From NCBI GenBank assembly GCA_045628865.1, contig JAZQQB010000003.1, positions 1-59,518 of the forward strand: a stretch of DNA of 59,518 nucleotides, in the 5' to 3' direction. Below the pieces are notes generated by a model. The model was not told the DNA's origin. It did not search any database and saw only the letters and a list, made by a program, of their open reading frames with translations. Within the stretch, counting starts at the first letter, position 1; the number at the start of each line of letters is the position of its first letter. Shown here in pieces: positions 1-8,643 of this stretch. The DNA comes from JAZQQB01 sp045628865. GTDB taxonomy: Bacteria > Bacillota > Clostridia > Lachnospirales > Lachnospiraceae. The translations under genes and the position numbers were made by a program.

Positions 1-436
1 CGCCTGCTGCATCCTGTCTAACAAATGCTGGTGAAGTACAATCCCAAGCTGTATATCCTCTTGCCTCGAAAGTAGCACGAAGTCCACCTGAAGGGAAAGA
101 AGAAGCATCTGGCTCACCCTTAATTAACTCTTTTCCTGAAAAGCTCATAAGAACCTTTCCGTTTTCCATTGGAGCTGTGATGAAAGAATCATGTTTCTCA
201 GCTGTAACACCTGTAAGTGGCTGGAACCAATGTGTATAATGTGTAGCACCCTTCTCAATTGCCCATTCTTTCATTTCATGTGCAATTACATCTGCGGTCT
301 CAAGGTCTAACTCTTTTCCCTCTTCCATAACTTCATGAAGTTTTTTGTAAACCTTCTTTGGAAGTCTTGTCTGCATAACAGAATCGTTAAATACGTTTTC
401 TCCAAAGATGTCTGCAACATTTGTAAAATCGCTCAT
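1..436 (-). CDS. glnN: Glutamine synthetase type III, N-terminal part (runs off the window)
   Basis: The first 145 codons read on the minus strand from an ATG at 434-436 give a protein starting MSDFTNVADIFGENVFNDSV, with ATHYTHWFQPLTG and EKHDSFI further in. This is the typical N-terminal domain of type III glutamine synthetase, a large (about 700 residue) enzyme that makes glutamine from glutamate, ammonia and ATP in the cytoplasm. The catalytic core and the C-terminus lie outside the window. A purine-rich AGGATAGG precedes the start. The gene has its own promoter and a leader containing a terminator-like hairpin, so expression is probably set by attenuation. The upstream gene fba has a separate terminator, so this is an independent unit. 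Confidence 0.9.
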   Translation of the reverse strand, partial: MSDFTNVADIFGENVFNDSVMQTRLPKKVYKKLHEVMEEGKELDLETADVIAHEMKEWAIEKGATHYTHWFQPLTGVTAEKHDSFITAPMENGKVLMSFSGKELIKGEPDASSFPSGGLRATFEARGYTAWDCTSPAFVRQDAAG

Positions 437-462
437 AATCTAATCCTATCCTTTCGTTTTCT

Positions 463-518
463 AAAAAAGGGCATTCCAATACCTATTGGAACGCCCTCGT
501 TCATAACCTGTTCGTTAT
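463..518 (-). promoter_or_regulatory. Attenuator-like leader of glnN (two hairpins, intrinsic terminator 30 nt before the start)
   Basis: On the minus strand a small hairpin (ATAAC, loop, GTTAT; 503-518) is followed by a strong GC-rich hairpin (469-496, starting GGGCGTTCCAA) and a U-tract (463-468). The terminator ends only about 27 nt before the glnN start and lies downstream of the predicted promoter, so it is in the glnN leader and not at the end of another gene. GAACG-AGGG-CGTTC (489-502) can form instead, using the 5' arm of the terminator, so two exclusive folds are possible. ANTAR-type antitermination controls nitrogen genes in some clostridia, but the loops here do not show the canonical A1/G4 pattern. 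The mechanism is therefore open. Confidence 0.65.
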
Positions 519-523
519 TCATG

Positions 524-550
524 AGTATAAGATACCCTTTCCCCTGTCAA
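524..550 (-). promoter_or_regulatory. Predicted sigma-A promoter of glnN
   Basis: On the minus strand TTGACA (545-550) and TATACT (524-529) are 15 bp apart, slightly short of the usual 16-18. Transcription would start near 517, at the first leader hairpin, which fits an attenuated leader of about 80 nt. Confidence 0.5.
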
Positions 551-882
551 AATGCAAGCATTTTACTTTAAAAAATTAAGTTTTATTACTGTTGTACACT
601 TCTACCAACTCTCACCTAATTCTTTTGTGCATTTTGCACTTCTCTAGAATGATATTAATAAGAAAGAGACGCTTTTCTATATTTCCACCCGTACTTTTCT
701 TATAAATCACCCCCTCCACACAAGGCTTTATTCTGCAAAGCAAAGCCAAAATTAAGTTTTACCTAGCTTTTTTGAAGCTTTTCGCCTTTTACACTTAATT
801 TTATTAAGTGTGCTATTTATTTTATTAATCCCACCCTTTATTTCGATAATAACGTCGCTTCTAACCTTCCTTCCGATGCTTG
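551..882. other. AT-rich intergenic stretch between glnN and fba, no gene seen
   Basis: No credible coding frame or RNA gene is visible here. The only structure noted is a perfect 8-bp inverted repeat, CACTTAAT-ttt-ATTAAGTG, at 792-810. It could be an operator but has no recognised partner. Confidence 0.4.
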
Positions 883-915
883 AAAAAAAGAATGCCGCAC
901 CAAAGTACGGCATTC
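883..915 (-). terminator. Intrinsic terminator of fba
   Basis: The minus strand shows stem GAATGCCG/CGGCATTC (890-915) followed by a run of seven T (883-889), 30 bp past the fba stop. Confidence 0.85.
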
Positions 916-946
916 TCATTTCTTACATCATATATTCGATTCCGAA

Positions 947-1813
947 TTAGTTTGCTTTTCCAACTGAACCGAAAAGTTCCATCTTCTCTTTTACAGTTGC
1001 ACGGATAGCATCTGCTCCTGGAGCAAGAAGTTTACGAGGATCAAATCCTTTTCCTTCTAAGTCCTTTCCAGCCTCGATGTATTTACGTGTAGCTTCCTGG
1101 AAGGATAACTGACACTCTGTATTAACGTTAATCTTAGATACTCCAAGATCAATTGCTTTCTTAATCATATCCTCTGGGATACCTGTTCCACCGTGAAGAA
1201 CGAGTGGCATAACACCTGTCTTCTGCTGAATAGCATCAAGAGTTTCGAATGATAAACCTGCCCAGTTTTCTGGATATTTACCATGGATGTTACCAATACC
1301 AGCTGCTAACATATCTACACCAAGATCTGCTACCATCTTACATTCTGCTGGATCTGCACATTCACCCATACCAACAACACCGTCTTCTTCTCCACCGATT
1401 GAACCAACTTCAGCTTCGATTGACATGCCCATTCCATGAGCAACTGCTACTAATTCCTTAGTCTTTTCAACGTTCTCATCGATTGGATAGTGAGAACCAT
1501 CGAACATGATAGATGTGAAACCAGCTTTGATACATTTGTAGCATCCTTCATATGAGCCGTGATCTAAGTGAAGAGCTACAGGAACTGTGATTCCTAATTC
1601 TTCGTCCATAGCTTTAACCATAGCTGCAACAGTCTTGAAACCTGTCATATATTTACCAGCACCTTCAGATACACCAAGGATTACTGGGCTCTTTAATTCC
1701 TGAGCTGTTAATAAGATAGATTTTGTCCACTCTAAGTTGTTAATGTTGAACTGACCTACTGCATAGTGGCCTTCTTTTGCTTTTTTAAGCATTTCGGTTG
1801 CTGAAACTAACAT
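947..1813 (-). CDS. fba: Class II fructose-1,6-bisphosphate aldolase
   Basis: This 288-residue cytoplasmic enzyme cleaves fructose-1,6-bisphosphate to dihydroxyacetone phosphate and glyceraldehyde-3-phosphate in glycolysis and works in reverse in gluconeogenesis. The class II metal-dependent signature is present: HLDHG at 82-86, HGK at 177-179 and LHGGTG around 206-211 carry the zinc-binding histidines. Length fits the family. The start is the ATG giving MLVSATEM, because GGAGG sits 8 nt upstream; a TTG five codons earlier overlaps that binding site and is unlikely to be used. It is monocistronic, with its own promoter and terminator. Confidence 0.95.
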   Translation of the reverse strand: MLVSATEMLKKAKEGHYAVGQFNINNLEWTKSILLTAQELKSPVILGVSEGAGKYMTGFKTVAAMVKAMDEELGITVPVALHLDHGSYEGCYKCIKAGFTSIMFDGSHYPIDENVEKTKELVAVAHGMGMSIEAEVGSIGGEEDGVVGMGECADPAECKMVADLGVDMLAAGIGNIHGKYPENWAGLSFETLDAIQQKTGVMPLVLHGGTGIPEDMIKKAIDLGVSKINVNTECQLSFQEATRKYIEAGKDLEGKGFDPRKLLAPGADAIRATVKEKMELFGSVGKAN

Positions 1814-1912
1814 TTGTTTTTCCTCCAACTTATTCTATTTATTCGAATCAATTATGAAGTGATTCCACCTGAACAATCACAAAGATTGTCAAACTTTTGT
1901 CACTCTATCTTC

Positions 1913-1941
1913 ATTATACCTACTCTTGAAAAATAACGCAA
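1913..1941 (-). promoter_or_regulatory. Predicted promoter of fba
   Basis: TTGCGT (1936-1941) and a perfect TATAAT (1913-1918) on the minus strand are separated by 17 bp, leaving a leader of about 95 nt. The leader contains weak inverted repeats such as GTGATT...AATCAC. Confidence 0.7.
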
Positions 1942-2001
1942 GTATTATCTGAAAAAAACTGTGACTAGCCAAGGCTGTCTTCTTCTCTTGTCAAAACCTT
2001 A

Positions 2002-2898
2002 TTACAAAAAAGCATATGGTACACAGATTTCCATAGCACCAGCTTCATTGCAGATTTCCACATCTTTATGTGTTCCGCCATTTTCTCCATCCAACGTCCA
2101 GGAGATTTCTTCGGTAGGTTCAATTTTCAAATAGCTTGTTTTGAAACATTTAATGAGATCTCCTTCCATTTTCTGAGTCAGAAGATTCTGTACCAACTCA
2201 TTTAATTCCAATGGATTCATAGGCTGCTTGATCAAGGTAACCTCAAACAAACCATCATTTAAGTCTACATCCTTACCAGTAATGTTCTTAAATCCACCTA
2301 CAGATTTCGAATTAGTGATCATACCAAAGGCATAGTCACCCTCCATGACCACATCATCCCCTGTCACAACCATATGATATGTCTTAATAGCTGAAATACG
2401 CTTCATTCCTTCTAAGATATACGCCATATGTCCTAATACATTTTTCATATCCTGCGGTGTTTCGTAGGATACATCTGTAAAAAGGCCAAAAGCTGCAATA
2501 TAAACAAAGGTATCATCCTGGAATTTACCAACATCACATCTATACAGATTTTTTTCTGTTATCATTCTGGCTGCATCACACATATTCTTTGGAATGGTTA
2601 AGCTGGCTGCAAAGTCATTGGTACTTCCTGCTGGAATATATCCAATTGGTGTTCTTAAGGAGCTTTGCATCATTCCTGTTACCACTTCATCCAGTGTACC
2701 ATCTCCACCACTGCAAACAACCAAATCATAATCCGGGCGTCTATATTTCATCTGTTCTGTAGCATCTCCTCTTTTCTGAGTAGGATGTGCTGTTACTTCA
2801 TAGCCTGCCTTTGTAAAAATATCTATAATATCCATTAACTGGTTTTTAATCTGTGCTTTCCCTGAATGCTGATTATACACAAACAGAAGTTTTTTCAT
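2002..2898 (-). CDS. Diacylglycerol kinase family lipid kinase (YegS/DgkB type)
   Basis: The 298-residue protein has the diacylglycerol kinase catalytic motif SGGDGTLDEVVTG, with GGDGT at 64-68, and the glycine-rich N-terminal NQHSGK that binds nucleotide. Members phosphorylate diacylglycerol or related lipids at the membrane surface, feeding phosphatidate back into phospholipid synthesis. The start overlaps the stop of whiA by 4 bp (ATGA), so the two are translationally coupled and the gene ends the murB-rapZ-whiA operon. Whether the substrate is diacylglycerol or another lipid cannot be told from sequence. Confidence 0.88.
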   Translation of the reverse strand: MKKLLFVYNQHSGKAQIKNQLMDIIDIFTKAGYEVTAHPTQKRGDATEQMKYRRPDYDLVVCSGGDGTLDEVVTGMMQSSLRTPIGYIPAGSTNDFAASLTIPKNMCDAARMITEKNLYRCDVGKFQDDTFVYIAAFGLFTDVSYETPQDMKNVLGHMAYILEGMKRISAIKTYHMVVTGDDVVMEGDYAFGMITNSKSVGGFKNITGKDVDLNDGLFEVTLIKQPMNPLELNELVQNLLTQKMEGDLIKCFKTSYLKIEPTEEISWTLDGENGGTHKDVEICNEAGAMEICVPYAFL

Positions 2899-3836
2899 TC
2901 TGATATACTTCCTTTCTCTCTTAACTGTTCTGACATTTCACTCAATCTCTTTAATCTATGATATACTCCAGATTTTCCAACTTTTGGTGATAATAATACA
3001 CCAAGATCCTTTAAGGCAACATCTGGATTTTCTAGTCGAATTTCTGCCATTTCTCTTAAATTATCCGGTAAACGATTCAAACCATAATGATCTCTTAGAT
3101 AAATAATGTCCTCCACCTGCTTAGTGGCGGCATTCACAGTCTTCGTAATATTGGCTGCTTCACAGTTTACCTTACGATTGATAGAATTGCGCATTTCTTT
3201 TACAATACGCATATTTTCAAAATTCATCAAGGATACGTGGGCCTCCATCACATTAAGTAAGTCTACAAGACTCTCTCCGTCCTTAATATATACAACATGA
3301 TATTTTTTACGAACCACCATTTTGGCTTCTATACCAAAGCTGGCAATCACACCAATCAAATGACTTGCCTGAGCTTCATTGTTACAAACAAACTCCATAT
3401 GATAACTTTTTTCTGGATCTGTCATGGAACCTGCTGCCAGAAAACTGCCACGCAAAAAAGCTCTTTTACAACAGCTATTTTTTAACAGCATATCTGAAAA
3501 AGTCATTTCATCACATCTGATTTCTTCTTTTTGAGACAGACTTTCTTTCCCTTCTTGATAAAAATGTGTTGTGTGAAGTAGCTTAAATACATTTGTCTGA
3601 TCTATCAAAAATACAGGGTGAATCAGATTTTCTATTCCAAAAAGACTAAAAAGAAGCTGACTACACTTCTGCGCCAGCTCCTCATTTTCTGATTGAATCG
3701 AAACAAAAATCTGGTCTTCATGAAAAATAATGTTTCCACAATGATATAGAATAGCTGCCAATTCTGCAATCTGGCAATGTCTCGCTTCTCCAATATGTTT
3801 TACAAGTTCTTCCTTGATGTCACTTGAAAAAGACAT
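2895..3836 (-). CDS. whiA: DNA-binding protein WhiA
   Basis: The 313-residue protein begins MSFSSDIKEELVKHI and ends with a helix-turn-helix region (ALKDLGVLLSPKVGKSGVYH near 270-290), the arrangement of WhiA: an N-terminal LAGLIDADG homing-endonuclease-like fold without nuclease activity and a C-terminal HTH. In Firmicutes it affects cell division and chromosome segregation; in actinomycetes it controls sporulation. It follows rapZ by 23 bp in the conserved rapZ-whiA arrangement. Length is normal. Confidence 0.95.
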   Translation of the reverse strand: MSFSSDIKEELVKHIGEARHCQIAELAAILYHCGNIIFHEDQIFVSIQSENEELAQKCSQLLFSLFGIENLIHPVFLIDQTNVFKLLHTTHFYQEGKESLSQKEEIRCDEMTFSDMLLKNSCCKRAFLRGSFLAAGSMTDPEKSYHMEFVCNNEAQASHLIGVIASFGIEAKMVVRKKYHVVYIKDGESLVDLLNVMEAHVSLMNFENMRIVKEMRNSINRKVNCEAANITKTVNAATKQVEDIIYLRDHYGLNRLPDNLREMAEIRLENPDVALKDLGVLLSPKVGKSGVYHRLKRLSEMSEQLREKGSISE

Positions 3837-3859
3837 ATGTATCCTCCAACATAAGTTTT

Positions 3860-4717
3860 TTATAGTTTCTCATCACGATGAGAAATCTGGATTCCATAGT
3901 CCCCTTTGTCCTTTAACTGCTGAAAAAGGGCATTCGCTAAAGTTACACTTCTATGCTTTCCGCCTGTACATCCAATTGCAATTACAAGCTGATACTTACC
4001 TTCTTTTACATAGTTCGGAATTAAAAACTGAACCATATCCTTCAATTTCTCCAGGAACTGATTGGATTCTTCAAACTGCATCACATAGTCACAAACCTCT
4101 TTGTCATTTCCTGTCTTATGTTTTAATTCCTCAATGTAGAATGGGTTCGGTAAAAAACGAACATCAAATACAAGGTCCGCATCTGCTGGAATTCCATACT
4201 TGAATCCAAAACTCATTACATGAACATTGAGACTATTATACGATTCATTACGAACAAAAATTCGATCTAACTCCAGCTTCAATTCTCTTGTCAATAGTTT
4301 TGAAGTATCAATGACATAGTCAGCCTTTTGTTTGATACTCTTTAACTCTTTTCGTTCTTTCTTGATAGCCTGCTCTAAGTTACCGTCTGCTCCAAGAGGA
4401 TGCATACGACGGCTTTCCTTGTATCGTTTGATCAAAACAGCATCGCTGGAATCCATAAAAAGTACCTCGTACTTATGGCCCGCTTCCTTTAATCCATCCA
4501 ATACGCTTTCTACTTCCGCAAACTGCTGATCAGCTCTAACATCAAGTCCTAACACAAGATTTGACATTTTGGTATCTGGAACATTGACAAGCTCCACCAA
4601 TTTACTGATCAATGGAACTGGCAGGTTATCAATACAGAAATAACCAACATCCTCTAACATTTTCATGGCGGTTCTTTTACCACCACCGCTCATACCAGTT
4701 ACAATTACAAATCTCAT
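3860..4717 (-). CDS. rapZ: RNase adapter / nucleotide-binding protein RapZ
   Basis: This 285-residue P-loop protein has the typical start (MRFVIVTGMSGGGKRT) and ends with the phosphate-binding region IGCTGGKHRSVTLA. RapZ proteins bind nucleotides and, in enterobacteria, guide RNase E to the GlmZ small RNA; in Firmicutes the role is less clear but the gene almost always sits beside whiA. The Walker A here is G-M-S-G-G-G-K-R-T, with arginine at residue 15 where serine or threonine is usual; the codon is a clear AGA. The start overlaps the end of murB by 4 bp, indicating an operon. Confidence 0.94.
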   Translation of the reverse strand: MRFVIVTGMSGGGKRTAMKMLEDVGYFCIDNLPVPLISKLVELVNVPDTKMSNLVLGLDVRADQQFAEVESVLDGLKEAGHKYEVLFMDSSDAVLIKRYKESRRMHPLGADGNLEQAIKKERKELKSIKQKADYVIDTSKLLTRELKLELDRIFVRNESYNSLNVHVMSFGFKYGIPADADLVFDVRFLPNPFYIEELKHKTGNDKEVCDYVMQFEESNQFLEKLKDMVQFLIPNYVKEGKYQLVIAIGCTGGKHRSVTLANALFQQLKDKGDYGIQISHRDEKL

Positions 4718-5628
4718 GAAAAATCTCCTAAAGCTATCACTTCTGTTTCTAACTCAACATGAAATGTTTCGTCTACCCGTCTTTGTACTTCCTTGATCAC
4801 CGCCATAATATCACTGGCTGTTGCATGATCCTTATTGATCACAAAACCACAATGCTTCTCTGACACACAGGCTCCTCCAATGGAAAAACCTCTTAGTCCT
4901 GCATCCTCAATCAGCTTTCCGGCAAAATAACCTTCTGGACGCTTAAAGGTTGATCCAGCACTTGGATATTCCAAAGGCTGTTTCTCCCTACGACGGTTGC
5001 CAAAATCATTCATCTTATCTATGATTTCCTGCTGGTTACCAGATTTTAATTCAAACTCTACCGATAACACAATAAAGTTTCTGTGGGAAAGTGCTGTATG
5101 ACGATAACCAAATTCCATGGTTTCATGGTCTAACTCCAGAATCTCGCCCTCTGAATCAATCACCTTAACTGTCTTTACAACAAAGGACATCTCTCCATCG
5201 TACGCTCCGGCATTCATTACAACACCACCTCCAACCGTACCCGGTATTCCAGAGGCAAATTCAAGTCCGGTCAAAGAGTGCTCTGCTGCAACCTTTGCAG
5301 CCTTCGCCATGGTAGTTCCAGCTGAAACTGTCATCACATTACCAGCCACAACGATCTGCTCCATTTTCGGTCCCACCTGAAGGATCACACCCTTATAACC
5401 TTTGTCACTTACCAATAAATTACTTCCATTTCCAACAAGGAAATGTGGTATATCCGCCTTTTGCAGGTATTTAACAACATTTACAACCTCTTCCTCTGTT
5501 TCAGGAACTACATAACAGGTCGCAGGTCCACCCACACGAAAGGTTGTATGTAAACTCATAGGTTCATCTGTTAATATTTTCTCTTTCGAAATAATTCTCG
5601 ATAAGTTTGCTACTAAATACTCGCTCAC
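4714..5628 (-). CDS. murB: UDP-N-acetylenolpyruvoylglucosamine reductase
   Basis: MurB reduces UDP-GlcNAc-enolpyruvate to UDP-MurNAc with NADPH and FAD, the second committed step of peptidoglycan synthesis. The FAD-binding core (HTTFRVGGPATCYV, VGNGSNLLVSDKG, SGIPGTVGGGVVMNAGAY) and the type II pattern YPSAGSTFKRP are present. The start is uncertain: a GTG at 5626-5628 gives 304 residues with a normal N-terminus and has AAAGG upstream at a rather long distance, while a TTG at 5649 would add seven residues but has no binding site. It is the first gene of murB-rapZ-whiA-lipid kinase and follows glcK by about 30 bp. Confidence 0.93.
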   Translation of the reverse strand: MSEYLVANLSRIISKEKILTDEPMSLHTTFRVGGPATCYVVPETEEEVVNVVKYLQKADIPHFLVGNGSNLLVSDKGYKGVILQVGPKMEQIVVAGNVMTVSAGTTMAKAAKVAAEHSLTGLEFASGIPGTVGGGVVMNAGAYDGEMSFVVKTVKVIDSEGEILELDHETMEFGYRHTALSHRNFIVLSVEFELKSGNQQEIIDKMNDFGNRRREKQPLEYPSAGSTFKRPEGYFAGKLIEDAGLRGFSIGGACVSEKHCGFVINKDHATASDIMAVIKEVQRRVDETFHVELETEVIALGDFS

Positions 5629-5659
5629 CTTGTTACCATAACCTTTCAAAATACATTTC

Positions 5660-6586
5660 TTACTGAATCAGCTTTGCTGCTCCTACAATTCCAGCATCAT
5701 TACCAAGTGTTGCCAATGTAAGCTTCACTTCGCGGCTTGCATGGAATACATATTTTTTATAATATTTTTCAATATAAGTCAATAAAATATCGCCTGCTTT
5801 GGAAACACCACCACCAATTACAATGATTTCTGGGTTTACAACTGCACCTACAGCTGCAAGACCTTTTCCAAGGTATTCGCCAAATTTCTCTGCAACTTCC
5901 ATTGCAAGCTCATCACCTGCTTTAACGCCATCCCATACATCCTTTGCTGTAACCTGGATTCCACGTAAACAGCTTGCCTTGTCATCTTTTAAAAGTCTTC
6001 TATTTGCAAGACGAACCATACCAGTTGCAGATGCGTACTGCTCTAAACATCCCTGATTACCACATCCACATGTTTCTGTTTCATCATCTTCAACATGTAA
6101 ATGTCCAAGCTCACCAGCAGCTCCGTTGGCACCAGCTACCATGCCGCCTTCCATGATGATACCACCACCAACACCTGCTCCACGTGTAATAGCAACCATG
6201 TTCTTATAGCCTTTACCGCCACCCTGCCACATTTCTCCTAATGCAGCAACGTTAGCATCATTACCAGCCTTTACCGGCATATCAAGTAATGTGGAAAGTT
6301 CTTTTGATACATTAAACTCACCCCATCCTAAATTTACGCAGCGATGTACAATGCCTTCTGCATCAACTGGTCCTGGAACACCAATACCGGCACCCTTCAC
6401 ATCGTTCTTTGCAATATTTTTTTCTGCAATTTTTTCTTTGATGGAAGTCGCAATATCACTTAAAATCTTTTCGCCGCCATTCTCTGTTCTTGTCGTAATT
6501 TCCCATTTATCAAGAATTGTTCCTGCTTCATCAAAAAGTCCCATTTTTACGGTTGTTCCGCCTAAATCAATACCAAAACTGTACAT
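5660..6586 (-). CDS. glcK: ROK-family glucokinase
   Basis: The 308-residue enzyme phosphorylates glucose with ATP. It shows the N-terminal phosphate motif GIDLGGTTVKMG, the sugar-binding ELGH at 159-162 and the ROK zinc signature CGCGNQGC at 173-180. The start at MYSFGIDLGG is chosen because TGGAG lies about 12 nt upstream; an in-frame start 17 codons earlier gives an unrelated extension. It lies between hprK and murB on the same strand, and in Firmicutes glucokinase takes part in sugar-dependent control. Confidence 0.93.
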   Translation of the reverse strand: MYSFGIDLGGTTVKMGLFDEAGTILDKWEITTRTENGGEKILSDIATSIKEKIAEKNIAKNDVKGAGIGVPGPVDAEGIVHRCVNLGWGEFNVSKELSTLLDMPVKAGNDANVAALGEMWQGGGKGYKNMVAITRGAGVGGGIIMEGGMVAGANGAAGELGHLHVEDDETETCGCGNQGCLEQYASATGMVRLANRRLLKDDKASCLRGIQVTAKDVWDGVKAGDELAMEVAEKFGEYLGKGLAAVGAVVNPEIIVIGGGVSKAGDILLTYIEKYYKKYVFHASREVKLTLATLGNDAGIVGAAKLIQ

Positions 6587-6698
6587 CTTTGTTTTTCTCC
6601 ATTCATGAATTTCTTTATGTTGTAACTGCCTATGCATTACTTACTTAATATATCATTGTCTGCAAATAGCAGTTCATGCCAGGATTTTCTTCTAGCAC

Positions 6699-7637
6699 TT
6701 AGTCCTCATCATCACGACCACTTGTAAGTGAATTCTGAACACGCTGATATAATTCCTGTGCTGCATTGTAACCCATCTTCTTCTGACGATGGTTAACTGC
6801 TGCTGATTCACAAATAATCGCTAAGTTACGACCTGGTCTGATTGGAATATTATGACACACCACCTTGTTTCCAAGATACTCTGTATATTCTTCCTCTAAA
6901 CCAAGACGATCATATTCTCTATCCTTGTTCCAATCCTCTAATTTGATAACAAGGTCAATACTCTGTGTTTCTCTTACGCTGGATACACCAAACAGATTCT
7001 TAACATCAACAATACCAATACCGCGAAGTTCAATAAAATGTCTTGTAATATCTGGTGCGGTACCAATCAAGGTATCATCACTTACTTTACGAATTTCTAC
7101 AACGTCATCGGTTACCAAACGATGTCCTCTCTTGATCAACTCTAATGCTGCCTCACTTTTACCAATACCACTTTCACCAGTGATTAAAACACCTTCACCA
7201 AAAACATCAACCAAAACACCATGTACAGTAATACATGGAGCAAGCTTCACATTCAGCCATCTAATAACTTCTGCTGAAAAAGATGATGTTGTCTTAGATG
7301 TAGAAAAAACTGGAATGTTATGTTTCACAGCAAGATTTAAAAATGTCTCATCAGGTACAAGATCTCTACAAAAAACCACCGCTGGAATAGAAAAAGATAA
7401 TAGCTGATCATAAATACTTGTCTTCTGTTCGTCTGTCATCTGCTCCATATAAGCAGACTCTACAAATCCGATTACCTGTAAACGTGTTGCATCAAAATGC
7501 TCAAAAAATCCTGTCAACTGAAGTGCTGGTCTGTTGATATCTGACTGCGAAATCTTAATACCCTTTGTTTCAATATCTGGAGTAAGATTCTTCAGTTTCA
7601 TTTTTTCAACGACTTTATTCAAACTTACACTAGCCAT
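6699..7637 (-). CDS. hprK: HPr kinase/phosphorylase
   Basis: HprK phosphorylates and dephosphorylates Ser46 of HPr and Crh, and so drives CcpA-dependent carbon catabolite control. The 312-residue protein has the P-loop GESGIGKS at 154-161 and the family signature ELRGIGIVDVKNLFG downstream. The start MASVSLNKVV has AGGAGG 7 nt upstream. It leads the hprK-glcK-murB group, although 112 bp separate it from glcK. A possible second substrate, a Crh-like protein with Gln15 and Ser46, is encoded at 41420-41665. Confidence 0.96.
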   Translation of the reverse strand: MASVSLNKVVEKMKLKNLTPDIETKGIKISQSDINRPALQLTGFFEHFDATRLQVIGFVESAYMEQMTDEQKTSIYDQLLSFSIPAVVFCRDLVPDETFLNLAVKHNIPVFSTSKTTSSFSAEVIRWLNVKLAPCITVHGVLVDVFGEGVLITGESGIGKSEAALELIKRGHRLVTDDVVEIRKVSDDTLIGTAPDITRHFIELRGIGIVDVKNLFGVSSVRETQSIDLVIKLEDWNKDREYDRLGLEEEYTEYLGNKVVCHNIPIRPGRNLAIICESAAVNHRQKKMGYNAAQELYQRVQNSLTSGRDDED

Positions 7638-7700
7638 TTCTATTCCTCCTGGTTTCTTTATTATCACCTTGATTCGGTATCTAATTATGTCAATACTATC

Positions 7701-7729
7701 ATTTTATCATACTTGCTTTTTTTTGTGAA
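7701..7729 (-). promoter_or_regulatory. Predicted promoter of hprK
   Basis: TTCACA (7724-7729) and TAAAAT (7701-7706) on the minus strand are 17 bp apart, about 63 bp before the hprK start. tcdA diverges from this region. Confidence 0.6.
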
Positions 7730-7904
7730 TATTGAACGAACTATTCCGAAAATGATTCCTGACACATTCTATCATTTTTTCCTTAATTCTACATCACCTT
7801 TTATCTGGAAAGTCTTGTTTTTTTTTTCAAAGAATGACAAAATAATGCTAATAGAGGCATATCCAAGACTCTGGACATAAATGATTTGAATGAGGAGCAA
7901 TCAA

Positions 7905-8639
7905 ATGGAAAAACAATTTGAACGAACAGCACTTTTGCTTGGTGAAGAAGCATTGGAACAATTAGCCGACAGCCGTGTTGCTGTATTTGGTGTTGGTGGT
8001 GTTGGCGGACATGTAATCGAAGCCCTTGCCAGAAGCGGTGTTGGTGCCATTGATCTGATCGACCATGATACAGTTGCATACAGTAATATCAATCGCCAGA
8101 TCATTGCTACATTAAGCACTATTGGAAAATACAAAGTAGATGTCATGTATGACAGAATTATGGATATCAATCCGAATTGTAAAGTTACTGTTCATAAGTG
8201 CTTCTATCTGCCTGAAACCAAGGATCAGTTTGATTTTGAAGAATATGATTATGTTGTAGATGCCATTGATACTGTTACTGGTAAGGTTGGACTCATCATG
8301 CAGGCTAACGAAGCTCATACCCCAATCATTAGCTGTATGGGTGCAGGCAACAAACTAAATCCTGCCATGTTTGAAGTAGCTGATATCTACAAAACAAGTG
8401 TATGTCCCTTGGCAAAGGTTATGCGGCATGAACTAAAAAAAAGAGGCATCAAAAAATGTAAGGTAGTTTACTCAAAAGAACTTCCAATCAAACCAGTTGT
8501 CAATTCGGAAACACAAAAAAATGCAACAAACGGAAGTTATACAAAACCCGTACCGGGTTCTTCTGCTTTTGTTCCATCTGTTGCAGGTCTTATCATTGCT
8601 TCTGAGGTCGTAAAGGATCTTTGTTCAAAAGCAAACTAG
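7905..8639 (+). CDS. tcdA: tRNA threonylcarbamoyladenosine dehydratase (TcdA/CsdL, ThiF-like)
   Basis: This 244-residue E1-like protein has the nucleotide-binding motif VFGVGGVGG at 28-35 and the typical ARSGVGAIDLIDHD and SNINRQ segments. TcdA uses ATP to convert t6A37 of ANN-decoding tRNAs to the cyclic form ct6A. The start is the ATG at 7905 with GAGGAG 7 nt upstream; an ATG five codons earlier overlaps that site. It diverges from hprK and converges on uvrC, with only 4 bp between the stop codons. Confidence 0.9.
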   Translation: MEKQFERTALLLGEEALEQLADSRVAVFGVGGVGGHVIEALARSGVGAIDLIDHDTVAYSNINRQIIATLSTIGKYKVDVMYDRIMDINPNCKVTVHKCFYLPETKDQFDFEEYDYVVDAIDTVTGKVGLIMQANEAHTPIISCMGAGNKLNPAMFEVADIYKTSVCPLAKVMRHELKKRGIKKCKVVYSKELPIKPVVNSETQKNATNGSYTKPVPGSSAFVPSVAGLIIASEVVKDLCSKAN

Positions 8640-8643
8640 GTTT

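Noticed and set aside
463..518. Calling the glnN leader an ANTAR antitermination target
   Set aside because: The loops GAACAG and TAGGTA lack the A1/G4 pattern of known ANTAR sites, so only an attenuator-like leader is claimed.
335..571. Plus-strand open frame of 78 codons
   Set aside because: It crosses the glnN start, its leader hairpin and promoter on the opposite strand, and has no ribosome binding site.
6865..7407. Plus-strand open frame of 180 codons inside hprK
   Set aside because: It is antisense to the conserved HprK frame and its Ser/Thr-rich composition is typical of a shadow.
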